Assembly (NCBI RefSeq): GCF_029714285.1
Contig: NZ_CP121662.1
Span: 930,001 to 994,000, forward strand
Length of the DNA: 64,000 nt
Reading direction: 5' to 3'
From: Rhizobium sp. CB3090
GTDB lineage: Bacteria > Pseudomonadota > Alphaproteobacteria > Rhizobiales > Rhizobiaceae
The notes under the pieces were generated by a model. That model searched no databases and had not been told where the DNA came from. It worked only from the letters and a program-made list of their open reading frames with translations. Both the position numbers and the translations under genes were made by a program. Of the stretch, positions 28,484-40,519 are shown in pieces. The number at the start of each line of letters is the position of its first letter. The first letter of the stretch is position 1.

Positions 28484-29788
28484 ATGTTACAGGATCAGGA
28501 TCGCATCTTTACCAATATCTACGGTCTCAAGGACAAATCCCTGAAAGGCGCGATGAGCCGCGGCCACTGGGACGGCACCAAGCAGATCCTCGAAAAGGGC
28601 CGGGATTGGATCGTCAACGAGATGAAGGCATCGGGTCTGCGCGGCCGCGGCGGCGCAGGCTTTCCGACGGGCCTCAAATGGTCCTTCATGCCGAAGGAAA
28701 GCGACGGCCGCCCGCACTATCTCGTCGTCAATGCCGACGAGTCCGAACCTGGCACCTGCAAGGACCGCGACATCATGCGCCACGATCCGCATACGCTGAT
28801 CGAAGGCTGCGTTATCGCTGGTTTCGCCATGGGTGCGAATACGGCCTATATCTATGTTCGCGGCGAATACATGCGCGAGCGCGAAGCTTTGCAGGCCGCG
28901 ATCGACGAGTGCTACGATGCCGGACTTCTCGGCAAAAACAACAAACTCGGCTGGGATTTTGATGTTTTTGTTCATCACGGCGCCGGCGCTTATATCTGCG
29001 GCGAAGAAACCGCGTTGCTCGAGAGCCTGGAAGGCAAGAAGGGCCAGCCGCGCCTGAAGCCGCCGTTCCCGGCCAACATGGGTCTTTATGGCTGCCCGAC
29101 GACTGTCAACAACGTCGAGTCGATCGCCGTTGCCCCGACGATCCTGCGTCGCGGCGCCGGCTGGTTCTCGTCCTTCGGCCGTCCGAATAACGTCGGCACG
29201 AAGCTGTTCATGCTGTCCGGTCACGTCAATCGTCCCTGCACGGTCGAAGAATCGATGGGCATCACCTTCCGCGAACTGGTCGAGAAGCACGGCGGCGGCA
29301 TTCGTGGCGGCTGGGACAATCTGCTTGCCGTCATTCCCGGCGGCGCGTCGTGCCCGGTCGTTCCGGCGGCCGACATCATCGATTGTCCGATGGATTTCGA
29401 CGGTCTGCGCGAAGTCAAGTCGTCCTTCGGTACGGCGGCTGCGATCGTCATGGACAAGTCGACCGACATCATCAAGGCGATTGCCCGCATCTCCGCCTTC
29501 TTCAAGCATGAAAGCTGCGGCCAGTGCACGCCATGCCGCGAAGGTACCGGCTGGATGTGGCGCGTGCTGGAGCGCATGGCGCGGGGCAATGCGCAGAAGC
29601 GGGAAATCGACATGCTGTTCCAGGTGACGAAGCAGATCGAAGGCCATACCATCTGTGCGCTCGGCGACGCCGCCGCATGGCCGGTACAGGGTCTGATCCG
29701 CAACTTCCGTCCGGAAATCGAAAAGCGCATTGACCAATACACGGCCAATGCCACGAGCCACGGCGCGGTGTTGGAAGCGGCCGAGTAA
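28484..29788 (+). CDS. nuoF: NADH-quinone oxidoreductase subunit F
   Basis: The 434-residue 51-kDa flavoprotein binds NADH, FMN and 4Fe-4S cluster N3. Visible are the nucleotide-binding [13 protein letters not shown], the FMN region [15 protein letters not shown], and cluster ligands [12 protein letters not shown] plus a distal Cys in [12 protein letters not shown]. The ATG at 28484 has a strong Shine-Dalgarno AGAGGTAAGG. Confidence 0.97.
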   Translation: MLQDQDRIFTNIYGLKDKSLKGAMSRGHWDGTKQILEKGRDWIVNEMKASGLRGRGGAGFPTGLKWSFMPKESDGRPHYLVVNADESEPGTCKDRDIMRHDPHTLIEGCVIAGFAMGANTAYIYVRGEYMREREALQAAIDECYDAGLLGKNNKLGWDFDVFVHHGAGAYICGEETALLESLEGKKGQPRLKPPFPANMGLYGCPTTVNNVESIAVAPTILRRGAGWFSSFGRPNNVGTKLFMLSGHVNRPCTVEESMGITFRELVEKHGGGIRGGWDNLLAVIPGGASCPVVPAADIIDCPMDFDGLREVKSSFGTAAAIVMDKSTDIIKAIARISAFFKHESCGQCTPCREGTGWMWRVLERMARGNAQKREIDMLFQVTKQIEGHTICALGDAAAWPVQGLIRNFRPEIEKRIDQYTANATSHGAVLEAAE

Positions 29789-29793
29789 GGACT

Positions 29794-30525
29794 ATGATGG
29801 CGAAGACCGCGGATACAAGGCAGAACAGCGGAGCGGCCGATGCATCGGCCGATCTCGGCCGTATCGCTGCGGATATGCTGCGGAATTCGCCGGTCTTGTC
29901 GATCAATCCGCTAATGGCACATCCGGCTGCTGCATTTGCGGCGGCGACTGCGATTGGGTTCGGGTTCTCGTCGCAAATGGCCGGTGCCTTCTTCGGCGCG
30001 CTGCAAGGCGCAGTCGAGGCGACGAACAAGCTTGCCGGGTCGCTGGACGAGAAGAACAATGACGCTGTTGAGGAAGAGCTGCCGACAAAGGGCGATGGGG
30101 TACGCGAGGCGACGCCGGTGAAGGCATCGCCTGCTGTCAAGCCGGTTAAAGCGACCCCGGCAGAGGTGAAGAAGGTCGAGCCGAAACCTGCCGCAGTGAA
30201 AGCGGAGCCGGTAAAGACGCCTGCCAAAGCGCGTGCCAAGGTCAAGGTCGTTGCCGCGGAGCCGGTTGCGGCAAAGCCGAGCACGGCGCCTGCGCGCAGC
30301 CGCAAAGCTGCTGCGAAGACCGATGACCTGAAGCGAATTTCGGGCGTCGGTCCGAAGTTGGAGCAGGTTCTGAACGGACGCGGCATTCTGCGCTTTGCCG
30401 ATATCGCCGCCTGGAACGAGGCAGATGTCGAGCGGATCGATGCGGAACTCGGTTGCGACGGCCGTATCCGACGCGACGATTGGGTTGGCCAGGCGAGGGC
30501 GCTGCAGCCGAAAGGCCGGAGTTGA
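29794..30525 (+). CDS. H3TH-domain protein in the nuo operon
   Basis: The 243-residue protein has three parts. Residues 35-75 form a hydrophobic Ala/Gly/Phe-rich segment (AAAFAAATAIGFGFSS), possibly membrane-associated or amphipathic. Residues 95-175 are a Lys/Pro/Ala/Val-rich linker. Residues about 178-236 form a helix-hairpin-helix-like fold (LKRISGVGPKLEQVLN, then RIRRDDWVGQA) of the kind described as helix-3-turn-helix, flap-endonuclease-like, in COG3743. It starts five bases after nuoF with TAAGGA as ribosome site. No nuclease active site is evident; DNA binding or a structural role is only inferred. Confidence 0.8.
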   Translation: MMAKTADTRQNSGAADASADLGRIAADMLRNSPVLSINPLMAHPAAAFAAATAIGFGFSSQMAGAFFGALQGAVEATNKLAGSLDEKNNDAVEEELPTKGDGVREATPVKASPAVKPVKATPAEVKKVEPKPAAVKAEPVKTPAKARAKVKVVAAEPVAAKPSTAPARSRKAAAKTDDLKRISGVGPKLEQVLNGRGILRFADIAAWNEADVERIDAELGCDGRIRRDDWVGQARALQPKGRS

Positions 30526-30771
30526 GAATTTTCTTCGGCTGCGCCCCAAGCGGCCGAAGTGTGTGAATAAGGCGGTGGGCATCTTGCGGGCGGGGCCTGA
30601 GATGTTTCAGCCGGTATGCTGATCTTGTGGGGGCAAGTTTCGGCAAGGAGATTGTGAGCAAGACCGGTGCCACGCGGCTCGAGTGCCGTGCCGGTGGCGA
30701 GACGGTATTGCGATCATGAAATTGTCTGTGGCCAGGTTGGGCGGCGGACGTGATATAGGACTGAGTGGACG

Positions 30772-32853
30772 ATGGCAAAACTGAAGATTGACGGTAAAGA
30801 GATCGAAGTTCCGGATCACTACACGCTTATCCAGGCGTGCGAGGAAGCCGGCGCCGAAGTCCCGCGCTTCTGCTTCCATGAACGACTGTCGGTGGCCGGC
30901 AATTGCCGTATGTGCCTCGTCGAGGTGAAGGGCGGTCCGCCGAAGCCGCAGGCTTCTTGCGCAATGGGCGTGCGCGACATCCGCGGCGGCCCGAACGGTG
31001 AGCTTCCGGAAGTTTTCACCAACACGCCGATGGTCAAGAAGGCCCGCGAAGGCGTGATGGAATTCCTGCTGATCAATCATCCGCTGGATTGCCCGATCTG
31101 CGACCAGGGCGGCGAATGCGACTTGCAAGACCAGGCCATGGCCTTCGGCATCGATAGTTCGCGCTATCAGGAAGACAAGCGCGCCGTCGAAGACAAATAT
31201 ATCGGCCCGCTCGTCAAGACCGTGATGAACCGCTGCATCCACTGCACGCGCTGCGTCCGCTTCACGACGGAAGTCGCCGGCATTTCCGAACTCGGCCTGA
31301 TCGGCCGCGGTGAAGATGCTGAAATCACCACCTATCTCGAGCAGGCGATGACCTCCGAGTTGCAGGGCAATGTCGTCGACCTTTGCCCGGTCGGCGCGCT
31401 CACCTCGAAGCCCTTCGCCTTCACGGCCCGTCCGTGGGAACTGAATAAAACCGAATCGATCGACGTCATGGACGCTCTCGGCTCGGCCATCCGCGTCGAC
31501 ACCCGCGGCCGCGAAGTCATGCGTATCCTGCCGCGCGTCAACGAGCAGATCAACGAAGAGTGGATCTCCGACAAGACCCGCTTCATCTGGGACGGCCTGA
31601 AGACGCAGCGCCTGGACAAGCCCTATGTCCGCAAGGACGGCCGCCTGCAGGCCGCGACCTGGAGCGATGCCTTTGCCGCCATCAAGTCCGCAGTTGCCGC
31701 GACCAGTGGCGACAAGATCGGCGCGATTGCCGGCGATCTCGCTTCCGTCGAGGAAATGTACGCGCTCTCGGAGCTGCTGAAATCGCTGGGATCGGAAAAT
31801 CTCGACTGTCGCCAGGACGGGACGGCGCTTGATCCGTCGCTTGGCCGCGCAAGCTACATCTTCAATCCCACCATCGAGGGCATCGAAGCTGCCGATGCGC
31901 TGCTGATCATCGGTGCTGTGCCGCGTTTCGAAGCGGCCGTGTTGAATTCGCGCATCCGCAAGCGCTGGCGCAAGGGCAAGTTCCCGATCGGCGTGATCGG
32001 CGAACATGCCGACCTGCGTTACTCCTACGACTATCTCGGCGCCGGTCCGGATACGCTGGCCGATGTCGTCAGCGGGTCTCACGCCTTCGCCGACGTTCTG
32101 AAGAATGCGCAAAAGCCGATGATCATCATCGGCCAGGGCGCGCTCATTCGCGAAGACGGCGCTGAAGTGCTGGCGAATGCCGCCAAGCTCGCTGCCGCTG
32201 TCGGTGTCGTGAAGGACGGCTGGAACGGCTTTGCCGTGCTGCATGCGGCAGCTTCCCGCGTCGGCGGCCTCGATCTCGGCTTCGTACCGGGCGCAAAGGG
32301 CGTCAATGCTGCGGCGATGCTGTCCTCGATGGACGTTCTGTTCCTGCTGGGCGCCGATGAACTCGACTTCACCCGCAAAGGCGCGAAGTTCACCGTCTAC
32401 ATCGGGTCGCACGGCGACAACGGCGCGCACAATGCCGACGTCATTCTTCCGGCCGCCACCTACACCGAAAAGTCGGGCACCTGGGTCAATACCGAAGGCC
32501 GCGTTCAGATGGGCAATCGCGCCGGTTTCGCGCCGGGTGACGCCCGCGAGGACTGGGCCATCATCCGTGCCCTTTCCGATGTGCTCGGCAAGAGGCTTCC
32601 CTTTGATTCGCTGAGAGAATTGCGCTCCAAGCTCTATGCCGCGTTCCCGCATTTCGCCGGCATCGACGAGATCGCAGAAGGCGATAGCGCCCAAATTGTC
32701 GCACTCGCGAAAAAAGCCGGCGCGATGGGCAAATCCGGGTTTGCTTCGCCGATCAAAGACTTCTATTTGACGAACCCGATAGCGCGTGCCTCTGCCGTCA
32801 TGGCCGAGTGCTCGGCATTGGCCCGCAACAATTTCCAGGCTGCGGCAGAGTAA
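30772..32853 (+). CDS. nuoG: NADH-quinone oxidoreductase subunit G
   Basis: The 693-residue 75-kDa subunit carries several iron-sulfur clusters of the electron wire. A 2Fe-2S ferredoxin domain is at the N-terminus (FCFHERLSVAGNCRMCLVE), followed by DCPICDQGGECDLQ and CIHCTRCVRF, then VDLCPVGALTSKPF and the molybdopterin-oxidoreductase-like body without its cofactor. A 246-base gap from the preceding gene holds no convincing gene. Start ATG 30772. Confidence 0.97.
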   Translation: MAKLKIDGKEIEVPDHYTLIQACEEAGAEVPRFCFHERLSVAGNCRMCLVEVKGGPPKPQASCAMGVRDIRGGPNGELPEVFTNTPMVKKAREGVMEFLLINHPLDCPICDQGGECDLQDQAMAFGIDSSRYQEDKRAVEDKYIGPLVKTVMNRCIHCTRCVRFTTEVAGISELGLIGRGEDAEITTYLEQAMTSELQGNVVDLCPVGALTSKPFAFTARPWELNKTESIDVMDALGSAIRVDTRGREVMRILPRVNEQINEEWISDKTRFIWDGLKTQRLDKPYVRKDGRLQAATWSDAFAAIKSAVAATSGDKIGAIAGDLASVEEMYALSELLKSLGSENLDCRQDGTALDPSLGRASYIFNPTIEGIEAADALLIIGAVPRFEAAVLNSRIRKRWRKGKFPIGVIGEHADLRYSYDYLGAGPDTLADVVSGSHAFADVLKNAQKPMIIIGQGALIREDGAEVLANAAKLAAAVGVVKDGWNGFAVLHAAASRVGGLDLGFVPGAKGVNAAAMLSSMDVLFLLGADELDFTRKGAKFTVYIGSHGDNGAHNADVILPAATYTEKSGTWVNTEGRVQMGNRAGFAPGDAREDWAIIRALSDVLGKRLPFDSLRELRSKLYAAFPHFAGIDEIAEGDSAQIVALAKKAGAMGKSGFASPIKDFYLTNPIARASAVMAECSALARNNFQAAAE

Positions 32854-32865
32854 GGGCAGAGGACT

Positions 32866-33909
32866 ATGGATTCATTCGTTTCGACCTATCTTTGGCCGGC
32901 GCTGATTATCATCGGTCAGTCCCTGCTGCTCCTGGTCTGCCTGCTGATCTTCATCGCTTATATCCTTCTTGCCGACCGCAAGATCTGGGCGGCGGTTCAG
33001 TTGCGCCGCGGCCCGAACGTCGTCGGTCCCTTCGGCCTGTTCCAGTCCTTCGCCGACCTGCTGAAGTTCATGGTCAAGGAGCCGATCATTCCGGCCGGCG
33101 CCAACAAGACCGTCTTCCTGCTGGCCCCGCTCGTCTCGGTGGTCCTGGCGCTCTCCACCTGGGCCGTCGTGCCAGTGGCGCATGGCTGGGTCATCGCTGA
33201 CATCAATGTTGGCATTCTCTACATTCTGGCGATTTCTTCGCTCGAAGTGTACGGCATCATCATGGGCGGCTGGGCTTCGAACTCGAAGTATCCGTTCCTC
33301 GGGGCGCTGCGTTCCGCAGCGCAGATGGTGTCCTACGAAGTCTCGATCGGTTTCGTCATCGTTACCGTGCTGCTCTGCGTCGGCTCGCTGAACCTGACCG
33401 ATATCGTCATGTCGCAGCAGACCGGCCTCGGCACCAAGCTCGGCCTGCCGAACTCGTTCCTCGACTGGCACTGGCTGTCGCTGTTCCCGATGTTCATCGT
33501 GTTCTTCATTTCGGCGCTCGCTGAAACGAATCGTCCGCCATTCGACCTTCCGGAAGCGGAATCGGAACTGGTTGCCGGCTTCATGGTCGAATACGGTTCC
33601 TCGCCGTATATGATGTTCATGCTCGGCGAATATGCCGCCGTCGTTCTGATGTGCTCGCTGACCACGATACTTTTCCTCGGCGGCTGGCTGCCGCCGGTCG
33701 ATATCTGGATCCTCAACTGGGTCCCGGGCATCATCTGGTTCCTGCTGAAGTCGTGCCTCGTCTTCTTCATGTTCGCGATGGTCAAGGCGTTCGTGCCGCG
33801 CTACCGCTACGACCAGCTCATGCGTCTCGGCTGGAAGGTGTTCCTGCCGCTGTCGCTTGCCATGGTCATTATCGTTGCATTCGTGCTGAAGCTGACGGGA
33901 TGGGCATGA
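32866..33909 (+). CDS. nuoH: NADH-quinone oxidoreductase subunit H
   Basis: The 347-residue membrane subunit with about eight spans forms the quinone-chamber entrance. Signatures are [22 protein letters not shown] and [20 protein letters not shown], with the acidic residues of the proton path. It lies 12 bases after nuoG. Confidence 0.97.
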   Translation: MDSFVSTYLWPALIIIGQSLLLLVCLLIFIAYILLADRKIWAAVQLRRGPNVVGPFGLFQSFADLLKFMVKEPIIPAGANKTVFLLAPLVSVVLALSTWAVVPVAHGWVIADINVGILYILAISSLEVYGIIMGGWASNSKYPFLGALRSAAQMVSYEVSIGFVIVTVLLCVGSLNLTDIVMSQQTGLGTKLGLPNSFLDWHWLSLFPMFIVFFISALAETNRPPFDLPEAESELVAGFMVEYGSSPYMMFMLGEYAAVVLMCSLTTILFLGGWLPPVDIWILNWVPGIIWFLLKSCLVFFMFAMVKAFVPRYRYDQLMRLGWKVFLPLSLAMVIIVAFVLKLTGWA

Positions 33910-33948
33910 TGATGTCGTTCCTCGCTTCAAGCAGATTTGGAGGTTAAG

Positions 33949-34440
33949 ATGGCCGGATTTTCCAACGCCGTCAGCTCGCTGTTCCTCAAGGAATTCGTCG
34001 GAGCATTCTTTTTGTCGATGCGCTATTTCTTCAAGCAGAAGGCGACGATCAATTATCCCTTCGAAAAGGGGCCGGTCAGCCCGCGCTTCCGCGGCGAACA
34101 TGCGCTGCGCCGTTATCCGAACGGTGAAGAGCGTTGCATCGCCTGCAAGCTTTGCGAAGCCATCTGTCCCGCTCAGGCCATCACCATCGAAGCCGGGCCG
34201 CGCCGCAACGACGGCACCCGCCGCACGGTACGTTACGACATCGATATGGTGAAGTGCATCTATTGCGGCTTCTGCCAGGAGGCTTGCCCGGTCGACGCTA
34301 TTGTCGAAGGGCCGAACTTCGAATTCGCCACCGAGACCCGCGAAGAACTTTATTTCGACAAAGCGCGGCTTCTGGAAAATGGCGACCGCTGGGAACGCGA
34401 AATCGCGCGCAACATCGCGATGGACTCGCCGTACCGCTGA
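33949..34440 (+). CDS. nuoI: NADH-quinone oxidoreductase subunit I
   Basis: The 163-residue subunit carries two 4Fe-4S clusters (N6a, N6b), with motifs [14 protein letters not shown] and [17 protein letters not shown]. An N-terminal amphipathic stretch attaches it to the membrane arm. I chose the ATG at 33949, five bases after TGGAGG, which gives the standard length. Confidence 0.97.
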   Translation: MAGFSNAVSSLFLKEFVGAFFLSMRYFFKQKATINYPFEKGPVSPRFRGEHALRRYPNGEERCIACKLCEAICPAQAITIEAGPRRNDGTRRTVRYDIDMVKCIYCGFCQEACPVDAIVEGPNFEFATETREELYFDKARLLENGDRWEREIARNIAMDSPYR

Positions 34441-34590
34441 GCGGAATTTTGAATATGCCGTGACGGGCGGCCGAGATTGTCGCCGTCGCGGTGGAATAGA
34501 GACCGGGGCTTTGCCGGACATTTGTCCAGCCAAGTCCCATCGGGCAGGGACACTCCCGGCTGCCCGGGGGAAGACGAAAAAGGCACCAAC

Positions 34591-35205
34591 ATGGGTCTGC
34601 AGGCTCTTTTTTTCTATATCTTCGCCTTTGTCGCGGTGGCGTCGGCGTTCATGGTTATCTCGGCGCGGAATCCGGTCCATTCGGTCCTGTTCCTCATCCT
34701 GGTCTTCTTTAATGCCGCCGGCCTCTTCCTCCTGATGGGGGCGGAATTCCTGGCGATGATCCTGCTGGTCGTCTATGTCGGCGCCGTCGCGGTTCTCTTC
34801 CTTTTCGTCGTCATGATGCTCGATATCGACTTCTCCGAGCTCAGGGCAGGCATTCTGGAATATGCGCCGATCGGCGCGCTGATCGGGATCATCCTTGCCG
34901 CCGAGCTGATCGTCGTCATCGGTGGCAGCGTGATTTCGCCTGTTGTCGCCAAGTCGGTCGCCATGCCGATCCCGGCGATAACGACCCGCACGAACACCGC
35001 CGCACTCGGCGACGTGCTCTATACCAACTACGTTTACTTCTTCGAGATCGCCGGTCTTGTGCTTCTGGTCGCGATGATCGGCGCGATCGTGCTGACGCTG
35101 CGGCATCGCACTCACGTCCGGCGCCAGAGCATTCCGCAACAGGTCGCCCGCACGCCCGCGACCGCCGTCGAGGTGGTCAAAGTCAAGCCGGGGCAGGGCG
35201 TCTAA
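34591..35205 (+). CDS. nuoJ: NADH-quinone oxidoreductase subunit J
   Basis: The 204-residue membrane subunit has five hydrophobic segments and the conserved TM3 stretch [27 protein letters not shown]. The start ATG 34591 (MGLQALFFY) matches the family start; the open frame extends 38 codons upstream into what looks like a leader. A 150-base gap separates it from nuoI. Confidence 0.95.
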   Translation: MGLQALFFYIFAFVAVASAFMVISARNPVHSVLFLILVFFNAAGLFLLMGAEFLAMILLVVYVGAVAVLFLFVVMMLDIDFSELRAGILEYAPIGALIGIILAAELIVVIGGSVISPVVAKSVAMPIPAITTRTNTAALGDVLYTNYVYFFEIAGLVLLVAMIGAIVLTLRHRTHVRRQSIPQQVARTPATAVEVVKVKPGQGV

Positions 35206-35236
35206 GGCGCGGCACGAGGGTCAAAGGAACAAGAAT

Positions 35237-35545
35237 ATGGTCATCGGACTTTCCCACTACCTGACGGTCAGCGCCATCCTTTTCGTGCTCGGCGTTTTCG
35301 GTATCTTCCTGAACCGCAAGAACGTCATCATCATCCTGATGTCGATCGAGCTCATCCTGCTTGCGGTCAACATCAATATGGTCGCCTTCTCGTCGTTCCT
35401 CAACGATATCGTCGGCCAGGTCTTCGCTCTGTTCATTCTGACCGTCGCCGCTGCCGAAGCGGCCATCGGTCTTGCAATTCTCGTCGTCTTCTACCGTAAC
35501 CGCGGTTCCATCGCAGTCGAAGACGTCAACGTGATGAAGGGCTGA
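35237..35545 (+). CDS. nuoK: NADH-quinone oxidoreductase subunit K
   Basis: The 102-residue, three-span subunit is homologous to MrpC. The buried glutamates of the proton-relay are visible in [10 protein letters not shown] and [19 protein letters not shown] precedes the ATG. Confidence 0.96.
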   Translation: MVIGLSHYLTVSAILFVLGVFGIFLNRKNVIIILMSIELILLAVNINMVAFSSFLNDIVGQVFALFILTVAAAEAAIGLAILVVFYRNRGSIAVEDVNVMKG

Positions 35546-35552
35546 TACAGCT

Positions 35553-37547
35553 ATGTTTTTATATAAGGCTATCGTCTTTCTTCCCCTGATCGGCGCAATC
35601 ATTGCCGGCCTGTTCGGCCGCGGGATCGGTGCCAAGGCTTCGGAATACGTGACCAGCGGCTTGATGATCATCGCCGCGGTTTTGTCCTGGATCGTTTTCT
35701 TCACGGTCGCGCTCGGCCACACCGACGGTCCGATCAAGGTGGAAGTGCTGCGCTGGATCCAGTCCGGCGGCATCGACGTCTCTTGGACGCTGCGCATCGA
35801 TACGCTGACCTCGGTGATGCTGATCGTCGTGAATACGGTTTCAACCTTAGTTCACGTCTATTCGATCGGGTACATGCATCACGATCCGCATCGTCCGCGT
35901 TTCTTCGCCTATCTCTCGCTCTTCACCTTCGCCATGCTGATGCTGGTGACATCCGACAACCTCGCCCAGATGTTCTTCGGCTGGGAAGGCGTCGGTCTGG
36001 CCTCCTATCTGCTCATCGGTTTCTGGTTCAAGAAGCCTTCGGCGTCCGCGGCTGCGATCAAGGCCTTCATCGTCAACCGCGTCGGCGACTTCGGTTTCGT
36101 GCTCGGTATCGCCGGCGTCTTCGTTCTCTTCGGCTCGATCAACTTCGACGTCATCTTCGGCAATGCCCAGAGCTTTGCCGCAGGGCAGGGCGGTCAGCCG
36201 GGCGATATCGTGCTCAACCTTTTCGGCATGCATCTTGATCGTGCACATGCGCTGACCGGCGTCTGCCTGCTGCTCTTCATGGGCGCCATGGGTAAGTCGG
36301 CACAGTTCCTGCTGCACACCTGGCTGCCGGACGCTATGGAAGGCCCGACCCCGGTGTCGGCGCTCATCCATGCCGCGACCATGGTTACCGCCGGTGTCTT
36401 CCTCGTCGCCCGCATGTCGCCGATCTTCGAACTTTCGCCTGACGCCCTGACCTTCGTTACCGTCATCGGTGCGATCACCGCTTTCTTCGCTGCGACGGTC
36501 GGTCTGGTGCAGAACGATATCAAGCGCGTCATCGCCTATTCGACCTGTTCGCAGCTCGGTTATATGTTCGTCGCACTCGGCGTCGGCGCTTATGGGGCGG
36601 CCATCTTCCACCTGTTCACGCACGCCTTCTTCAAGGCTCTGCTGTTCCTCGGTGCCGGCTCGGTCATTCACGCCGTCGACGGCGAGCAGGACATGCGTCA
36701 CATGGGCGGTCTTTATCCGCACATCAACAAGACCTTCTGGATGATGTTTGTCGGTACGGTGGCGATCACCGGCGTTGGCATTCCCTTCACGCATATCGGT
36801 TTTGCCGGCTTTATTTCGAAGGATGCGATCATCGAGGCTGCCTATGCTTCGCACAGTACAGTCGCTGGTTTCGCGTTTACGCTTCTGGTCATCGCAGCAC
36901 TGTTCACCAGCTTCTATTCCTGGCGCCTGATGTTCATGACCTTCTTCGGCAAGCCTCGCGCTTCGCACGAGGTCATGCATCACGTGCATGAATCGCCGAA
37001 CGTCATGCTGATCCCGCTCTATCTGCTGGGCCTTGGGGCTCTCATCGCCGGCATGGTCTTCAGAAGCGATTTCGTTGGCGAGGCCTATGGCGAGTTCTGG
37101 AAGACTGCGCTGTTCACATTGCCGACCAACCATATCTTCGAAGAGATGGAACATGTTCCGGCTTGGGTGAGCATCAGCCCGTTCATCGCCATGCTGCTCG
37201 GCTTCGTGCTGGCCTGGTACATGTACATCAAGTCGCCGGAGACCCCGAAGGTTCTCGCACGGCAGCATCGCGTTCTCTATGAGTTCCTCTTGAACAAATG
37301 GTACTTCGACGAGCTCTATGACTTCCTCTTCGTTCGTACCGCCAAGGCGCTCGGTCGCTTCCTCTGGCAGAAGGGCGATATCGGGGTCATCGATACGCTC
37401 GGCCCGAATGGTGTCGCAGCCCGCGTCGTCGATGTCACCAACCGCGTCGTTCGCCTGCAGACCGGTTATCTTTATCACTATGCCTTCGCGATGCTGCTCG
37501 GCATTGCGGCCCTCGTTACCTGGATGATGCTCGGGAGTTCCCTCTGA
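35553..37547 (+). CDS. nuoL: NADH-quinone oxidoreductase subunit L
   Basis: The 664-residue antiporter-like proton-pumping subunit shows [18 protein letters not shown] (TM5 Glu), [22 protein letters not shown] (TM7 Lys and loop) and a C-terminal lateral helix region. It starts seven bases after nuoK and its TGA overlaps the nuoM ATG. Confidence 0.97.
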   Translation: MFLYKAIVFLPLIGAIIAGLFGRGIGAKASEYVTSGLMIIAAVLSWIVFFTVALGHTDGPIKVEVLRWIQSGGIDVSWTLRIDTLTSVMLIVVNTVSTLVHVYSIGYMHHDPHRPRFFAYLSLFTFAMLMLVTSDNLAQMFFGWEGVGLASYLLIGFWFKKPSASAAAIKAFIVNRVGDFGFVLGIAGVFVLFGSINFDVIFGNAQSFAAGQGGQPGDIVLNLFGMHLDRAHALTGVCLLLFMGAMGKSAQFLLHTWLPDAMEGPTPVSALIHAATMVTAGVFLVARMSPIFELSPDALTFVTVIGAITAFFAATVGLVQNDIKRVIAYSTCSQLGYMFVALGVGAYGAAIFHLFTHAFFKALLFLGAGSVIHAVDGEQDMRHMGGLYPHINKTFWMMFVGTVAITGVGIPFTHIGFAGFISKDAIIEAAYASHSTVAGFAFTLLVIAALFTSFYSWRLMFMTFFGKPRASHEVMHHVHESPNVMLIPLYLLGLGALIAGMVFRSDFVGEAYGEFWKTALFTLPTNHIFEEMEHVPAWVSISPFIAMLLGFVLAWYMYIKSPETPKVLARQHRVLYEFLLNKWYFDELYDFLFVRTAKALGRFLWQKGDIGVIDTLGPNGVAARVVDVTNRVVRLQTGYLYHYAFAMLLGIAALVTWMMLGSSL

Positions 37548-39058
37548 TGACCGATTGGCCTATTCTTTCAACGGTCACCTTCCTGCCGCTGGTGGGCGTC
37601 CTTCTCCTGCTGTTCATGCGGGATGACGGACCCAATGGCCGTCGCAACATCCTGAACGTATCGCTGCTGACCACGATCTTCACATTCGTCGTGTCGCTCT
37701 TCGTCTGGATTGGCTTCGACAATGCCAATCCGGGCTTCCAGATGATCGAGAAGCATGACTGGCTCAGCTCCGGCATCAGCTATCATATGGGCGTCGACGG
37801 CATTTCCATGCTGTTCGTCATCCTGACGACCTTCCTGATGCCCTTCTGCGTGCTGGCAAGCTGGCTCTCCGTAGAGAAGCGCCTGAAGGATTACATGATC
37901 GCCTTCCTCGTCCTCGAGACGATGATGGTTGGCGTCTTCACGTCGCTGGATATCGTGCTGTTCTACGTCTTCTTCGAAGCCGGTCTCATCCCGATGTTCC
38001 TGATCATCGGCGTTTGGGGCGGCAGGGATCGCGTTTACGCCAGCTATAAGTTCTTCCTCTATACGCTGCTCGGCTCGGTGCTGATGCTGCTCGCCATCAT
38101 GGCGATGTACTGGCAGGCCGGCACGACGGATATTCCGACGCTGCTCGCCTACAAATTCCCGGCGCAGATGCAGACATGGCTATGGCTGGCTTTCTTCGCC
38201 TCCTTCGCAGTGAAGATGCCGATGTGGCCTGTGCACACCTGGCTGCCCGACGCGCACGTTCAGGCGCCGACGGCGGGTTCGGTCATCCTTGCCGGTATTC
38301 TTCTGAAGCTTGGTGGCTATGGTCTGATCCGGTTCTCGATCGGCATGTTCCCGAACGCGTCGGAATATTTCGCGCCACTCGTCTATGCCCTCTCGGTGAT
38401 CGCCATCATCTACACCTCGCTGGTGGCGATGATGCAGGAAGACATGAAGAAGCTGATCGCCTACTCTTCGGTCGCGCATATGGGCTATGTCACCATGGGC
38501 ATCTTCGCGGCCAACCAGCAGGGCGTTCAGGGCGCGATCTTCCAGATGCTGTCGCACGGCATCGTCTCCGGCGCGCTCTTCCTTTGCGTCGGCGTGATTT
38601 ATGACCGCACCCATACCCGCGAGATCGCGGCCTATGGCGGCCTCGTCAATAACATGCCGAAATATGCCGTCGCGATGATGGTCTTTACCATGGCCAATGT
38701 CGGTCTGCCCGGCACCTCCGGCTTCATCGGCGAATTTCTGACCCTGATCGGCGTCTTCCGCGCCAACACCTGGGTTGCATTGTTCGCTGCCACCGGCGTC
38801 ATTCTTTCAGCCGCTTACGCGCTTTGGCTCTATCGCCGCGTCATCTTCGGCGCGCTGGAAAAGGAAAACCTCAAGAAGCTGCTGGATCTGTCGCCCCGCG
38901 AACAGCTCATCCTTTATCCGCTGATCGCGCTGACGATCTTCTTCGGCGTCTATCCGGCTCCGATCTTCGATGCGACGGCCGCTTCGGTTGATCTGCTCGT
39001 AAACAACTACACCGCAGCCCTGCACGCCGCGCAGAATGTTGCGCTGTCGATGAATTGA
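37547..39058 (+). CDS. nuoM: NADH-quinone oxidoreductase subunit M
   Basis: The 503-residue antiporter-like pump has about 14 membrane segments. Key motifs are [17 protein letters not shown] (TM5 Glu), [20 protein letters not shown] (TM7 Lys) and [12 protein letters not shown]. It is translationally coupled to nuoL by TGATG. Confidence 0.97.
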   Translation: MTDWPILSTVTFLPLVGVLLLLFMRDDGPNGRRNILNVSLLTTIFTFVVSLFVWIGFDNANPGFQMIEKHDWLSSGISYHMGVDGISMLFVILTTFLMPFCVLASWLSVEKRLKDYMIAFLVLETMMVGVFTSLDIVLFYVFFEAGLIPMFLIIGVWGGRDRVYASYKFFLYTLLGSVLMLLAIMAMYWQAGTTDIPTLLAYKFPAQMQTWLWLAFFASFAVKMPMWPVHTWLPDAHVQAPTAGSVILAGILLKLGGYGLIRFSIGMFPNASEYFAPLVYALSVIAIIYTSLVAMMQEDMKKLIAYSSVAHMGYVTMGIFAANQQGVQGAIFQMLSHGIVSGALFLCVGVIYDRTHTREIAAYGGLVNNMPKYAVAMMVFTMANVGLPGTSGFIGEFLTLIGVFRANTWVALFAATGVILSAAYALWLYRRVIFGALEKENLKKLLDLSPREQLILYPLIALTIFFGVYPAPIFDATAASVDLLVNNYTAALHAAQNVALSMN

Positions 39059-39076
39059 TGACGGGACTTATTCGAC

Positions 39077-40519
39077 ATGACTGCTGACACAATTCTTGCA
39101 AGCCTGCATCTTTCCATCCCGGAGCTTATCCTCGCGGTCGGTGCGCTTGTGCTGCTCATGATCGGCGTCTTTGCAGGCGAACGGTCGGGACCGACGGTCA
39201 CCGGTCTTGCCATTGCGGTTCTCGCGGTGGCCGGTCTCTGGATCATCTTCGTGCCCGGCGAAGGCTTGGCCTATGGCGGCGCCTATCTCGCTGACGGCTT
39301 CTCGCGTTTCATGAAGGTCGTTGCCCTGGTGGGCTCGATCGTCGCCATGTTCCTGAGCATGGGACATGCGCGCGAGCAGCAGCTCGATCGTTTCGAATTT
39401 CCCGTGCTGCTGCTGCTGGCGACCCTCGGCATCCTGCTGATGATCTCGGCGCATGACCTGATCTCGCTTTACCTGTCGCTCGAGCTGCAGTCTCTGGCGC
39501 TCTATGTCGTTGCTGCCATCAACCGCGACAGCGTCAAGTCGACGGAAGCCGGTCTGAAGTATTTCGTGCTCGGTGCGTTGTCTTCGGGCATGCTGCTCTA
39601 TGGCATGTCGCTGGTCTATGGCTTCACCGGCCACACGACCTTCGATGCGATTGCTGCGGCGCTCAGCGCCGAAACGCGCTCGCTCGGCCTTGTCTTCGGT
39701 CTGGTCTTCGTTCTCGCGGGCCTCGCCTTCAAGATCTCCGCTGTGCCGTTCCACATGTGGACGCCGGACGTCTATGAAGGTGCGCCGACCCCGGTCACCG
39801 CCTTCTTCGCTGGTGCCCCGAAGGTCGCGGCCATGGCGATCCTGACTCGTATCGTCGTCACCGCTTTTCATCCGGTGCTTGCCGACTGGCAGCAGATCAT
39901 CGTCTTCATCTCGATCGCATCGATGCTGCTCGGCGCCTTCGCCGCAATCGGCCAGCGCAACTTCAAGCGACTGATGGCTTATTCCTCCATCGGTCACATG
40001 GGCTATGCGCTGGTCGGCCTTGCCGCCGGCAACAAGACCGGCGTTTCCGGTGTCATGCTTTACATGGTCATCTACATGGTCATGACGCTCGGCTCCTTCG
40101 CGATCATCATGGCGATGCGCCGCAAGGACGGCCGCCAGGTGGAAAACATCGACGACCTCGCCGGTCTTTCCTCGACCAATCCGTTCATGGCGGTCGTGCT
40201 GACGGCGCTGATGTTCTCGCTTGCCGGCATCCCGCCGCTCGCCGGCTTCTTCGGAAAGTACTTCGTCTTCGTCGCCGCCATCCAGGCTCATCTCTATGCG
40301 CTCGCCATCATCGGTGTTCTCGCATCCGTCGTCGGCGCCTATTATTATCTGCGCGTAATCAAGGTGATGTGGTTCGATGAAGCCAAGGACGAGTTCACCC
40401 GCACGGCCGGTTCGTTGCGTTTGGTCTTCGGCCTTTCGGGTCTCTTCGTCGTCACCTACGTCTTGTTCGGCGGCGCTATCGGCGGTGCGGCCGATCTTGC
40501 CGCCGCAACGCTGTTTTGA
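39077..40519 (+). CDS. nuoN: NADH-quinone oxidoreductase subunit N
   Basis: The 480-residue third antiporter-like subunit has [11 protein letters not shown] (TM5 Glu), [26 protein letters not shown] (TM7 Lys and loop) and [15 protein letters not shown]. It is the last nuo gene; its TGA overlaps the birA ATG, so birA is likely read from the same transcript. Confidence 0.97.
   Translation: MTADTILASLHLSIPELILAVGALVLLMIGVFAGERSGPTVTGLAIAVLAVAGLWIIFVPGEGLAYGGAYLADGFSRFMKVVALVGSIVAMFLSMGHAREQQLDRFEFPVLLLLATLGILLMISAHDLISLYLSLELQSLALYVVAAINRDSVKSTEAGLKYFVLGALSSGMLLYGMSLVYGFTGHTTFDAIAAALSAETRSLGLVFGLVFVLAGLAFKISAVPFHMWTPDVYEGAPTPVTAFFAGAPKVAAMAILTRIVVTAFHPVLADWQQIIVFISIASMLLGAFAAIGQRNFKRLMAYSSIGHMGYALVGLAAGNKTGVSGVMLYMVIYMVMTLGSFAIIMAMRRKDGRQVENIDDLAGLSSTNPFMAVVLTALMFSLAGIPPLAGFFGKYFVFVAAIQAHLYALAIIGVLASVVGAYYYLRVIKVMWFDEAKDEFTRTAGSLRLVFGLSGLFVVTYVLFGGAIGGAADLAAATLF

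Noticed and set aside
30654..30719. 21-codon frame with GTG start and AAGGAG ribosome site upstream of nuoG
   Set aside because: The spacing to GTG is only three bases and the peptide has no distinctive features; conservation would be needed before calling it.
32872..35139. 755-codon minus-strand frame opposite nuoH-nuoJ
   Set aside because: Composition (Asp, Glu, His, Arg rich) is the mirror of membrane-protein codons; nuo genes on the plus strand are certain.
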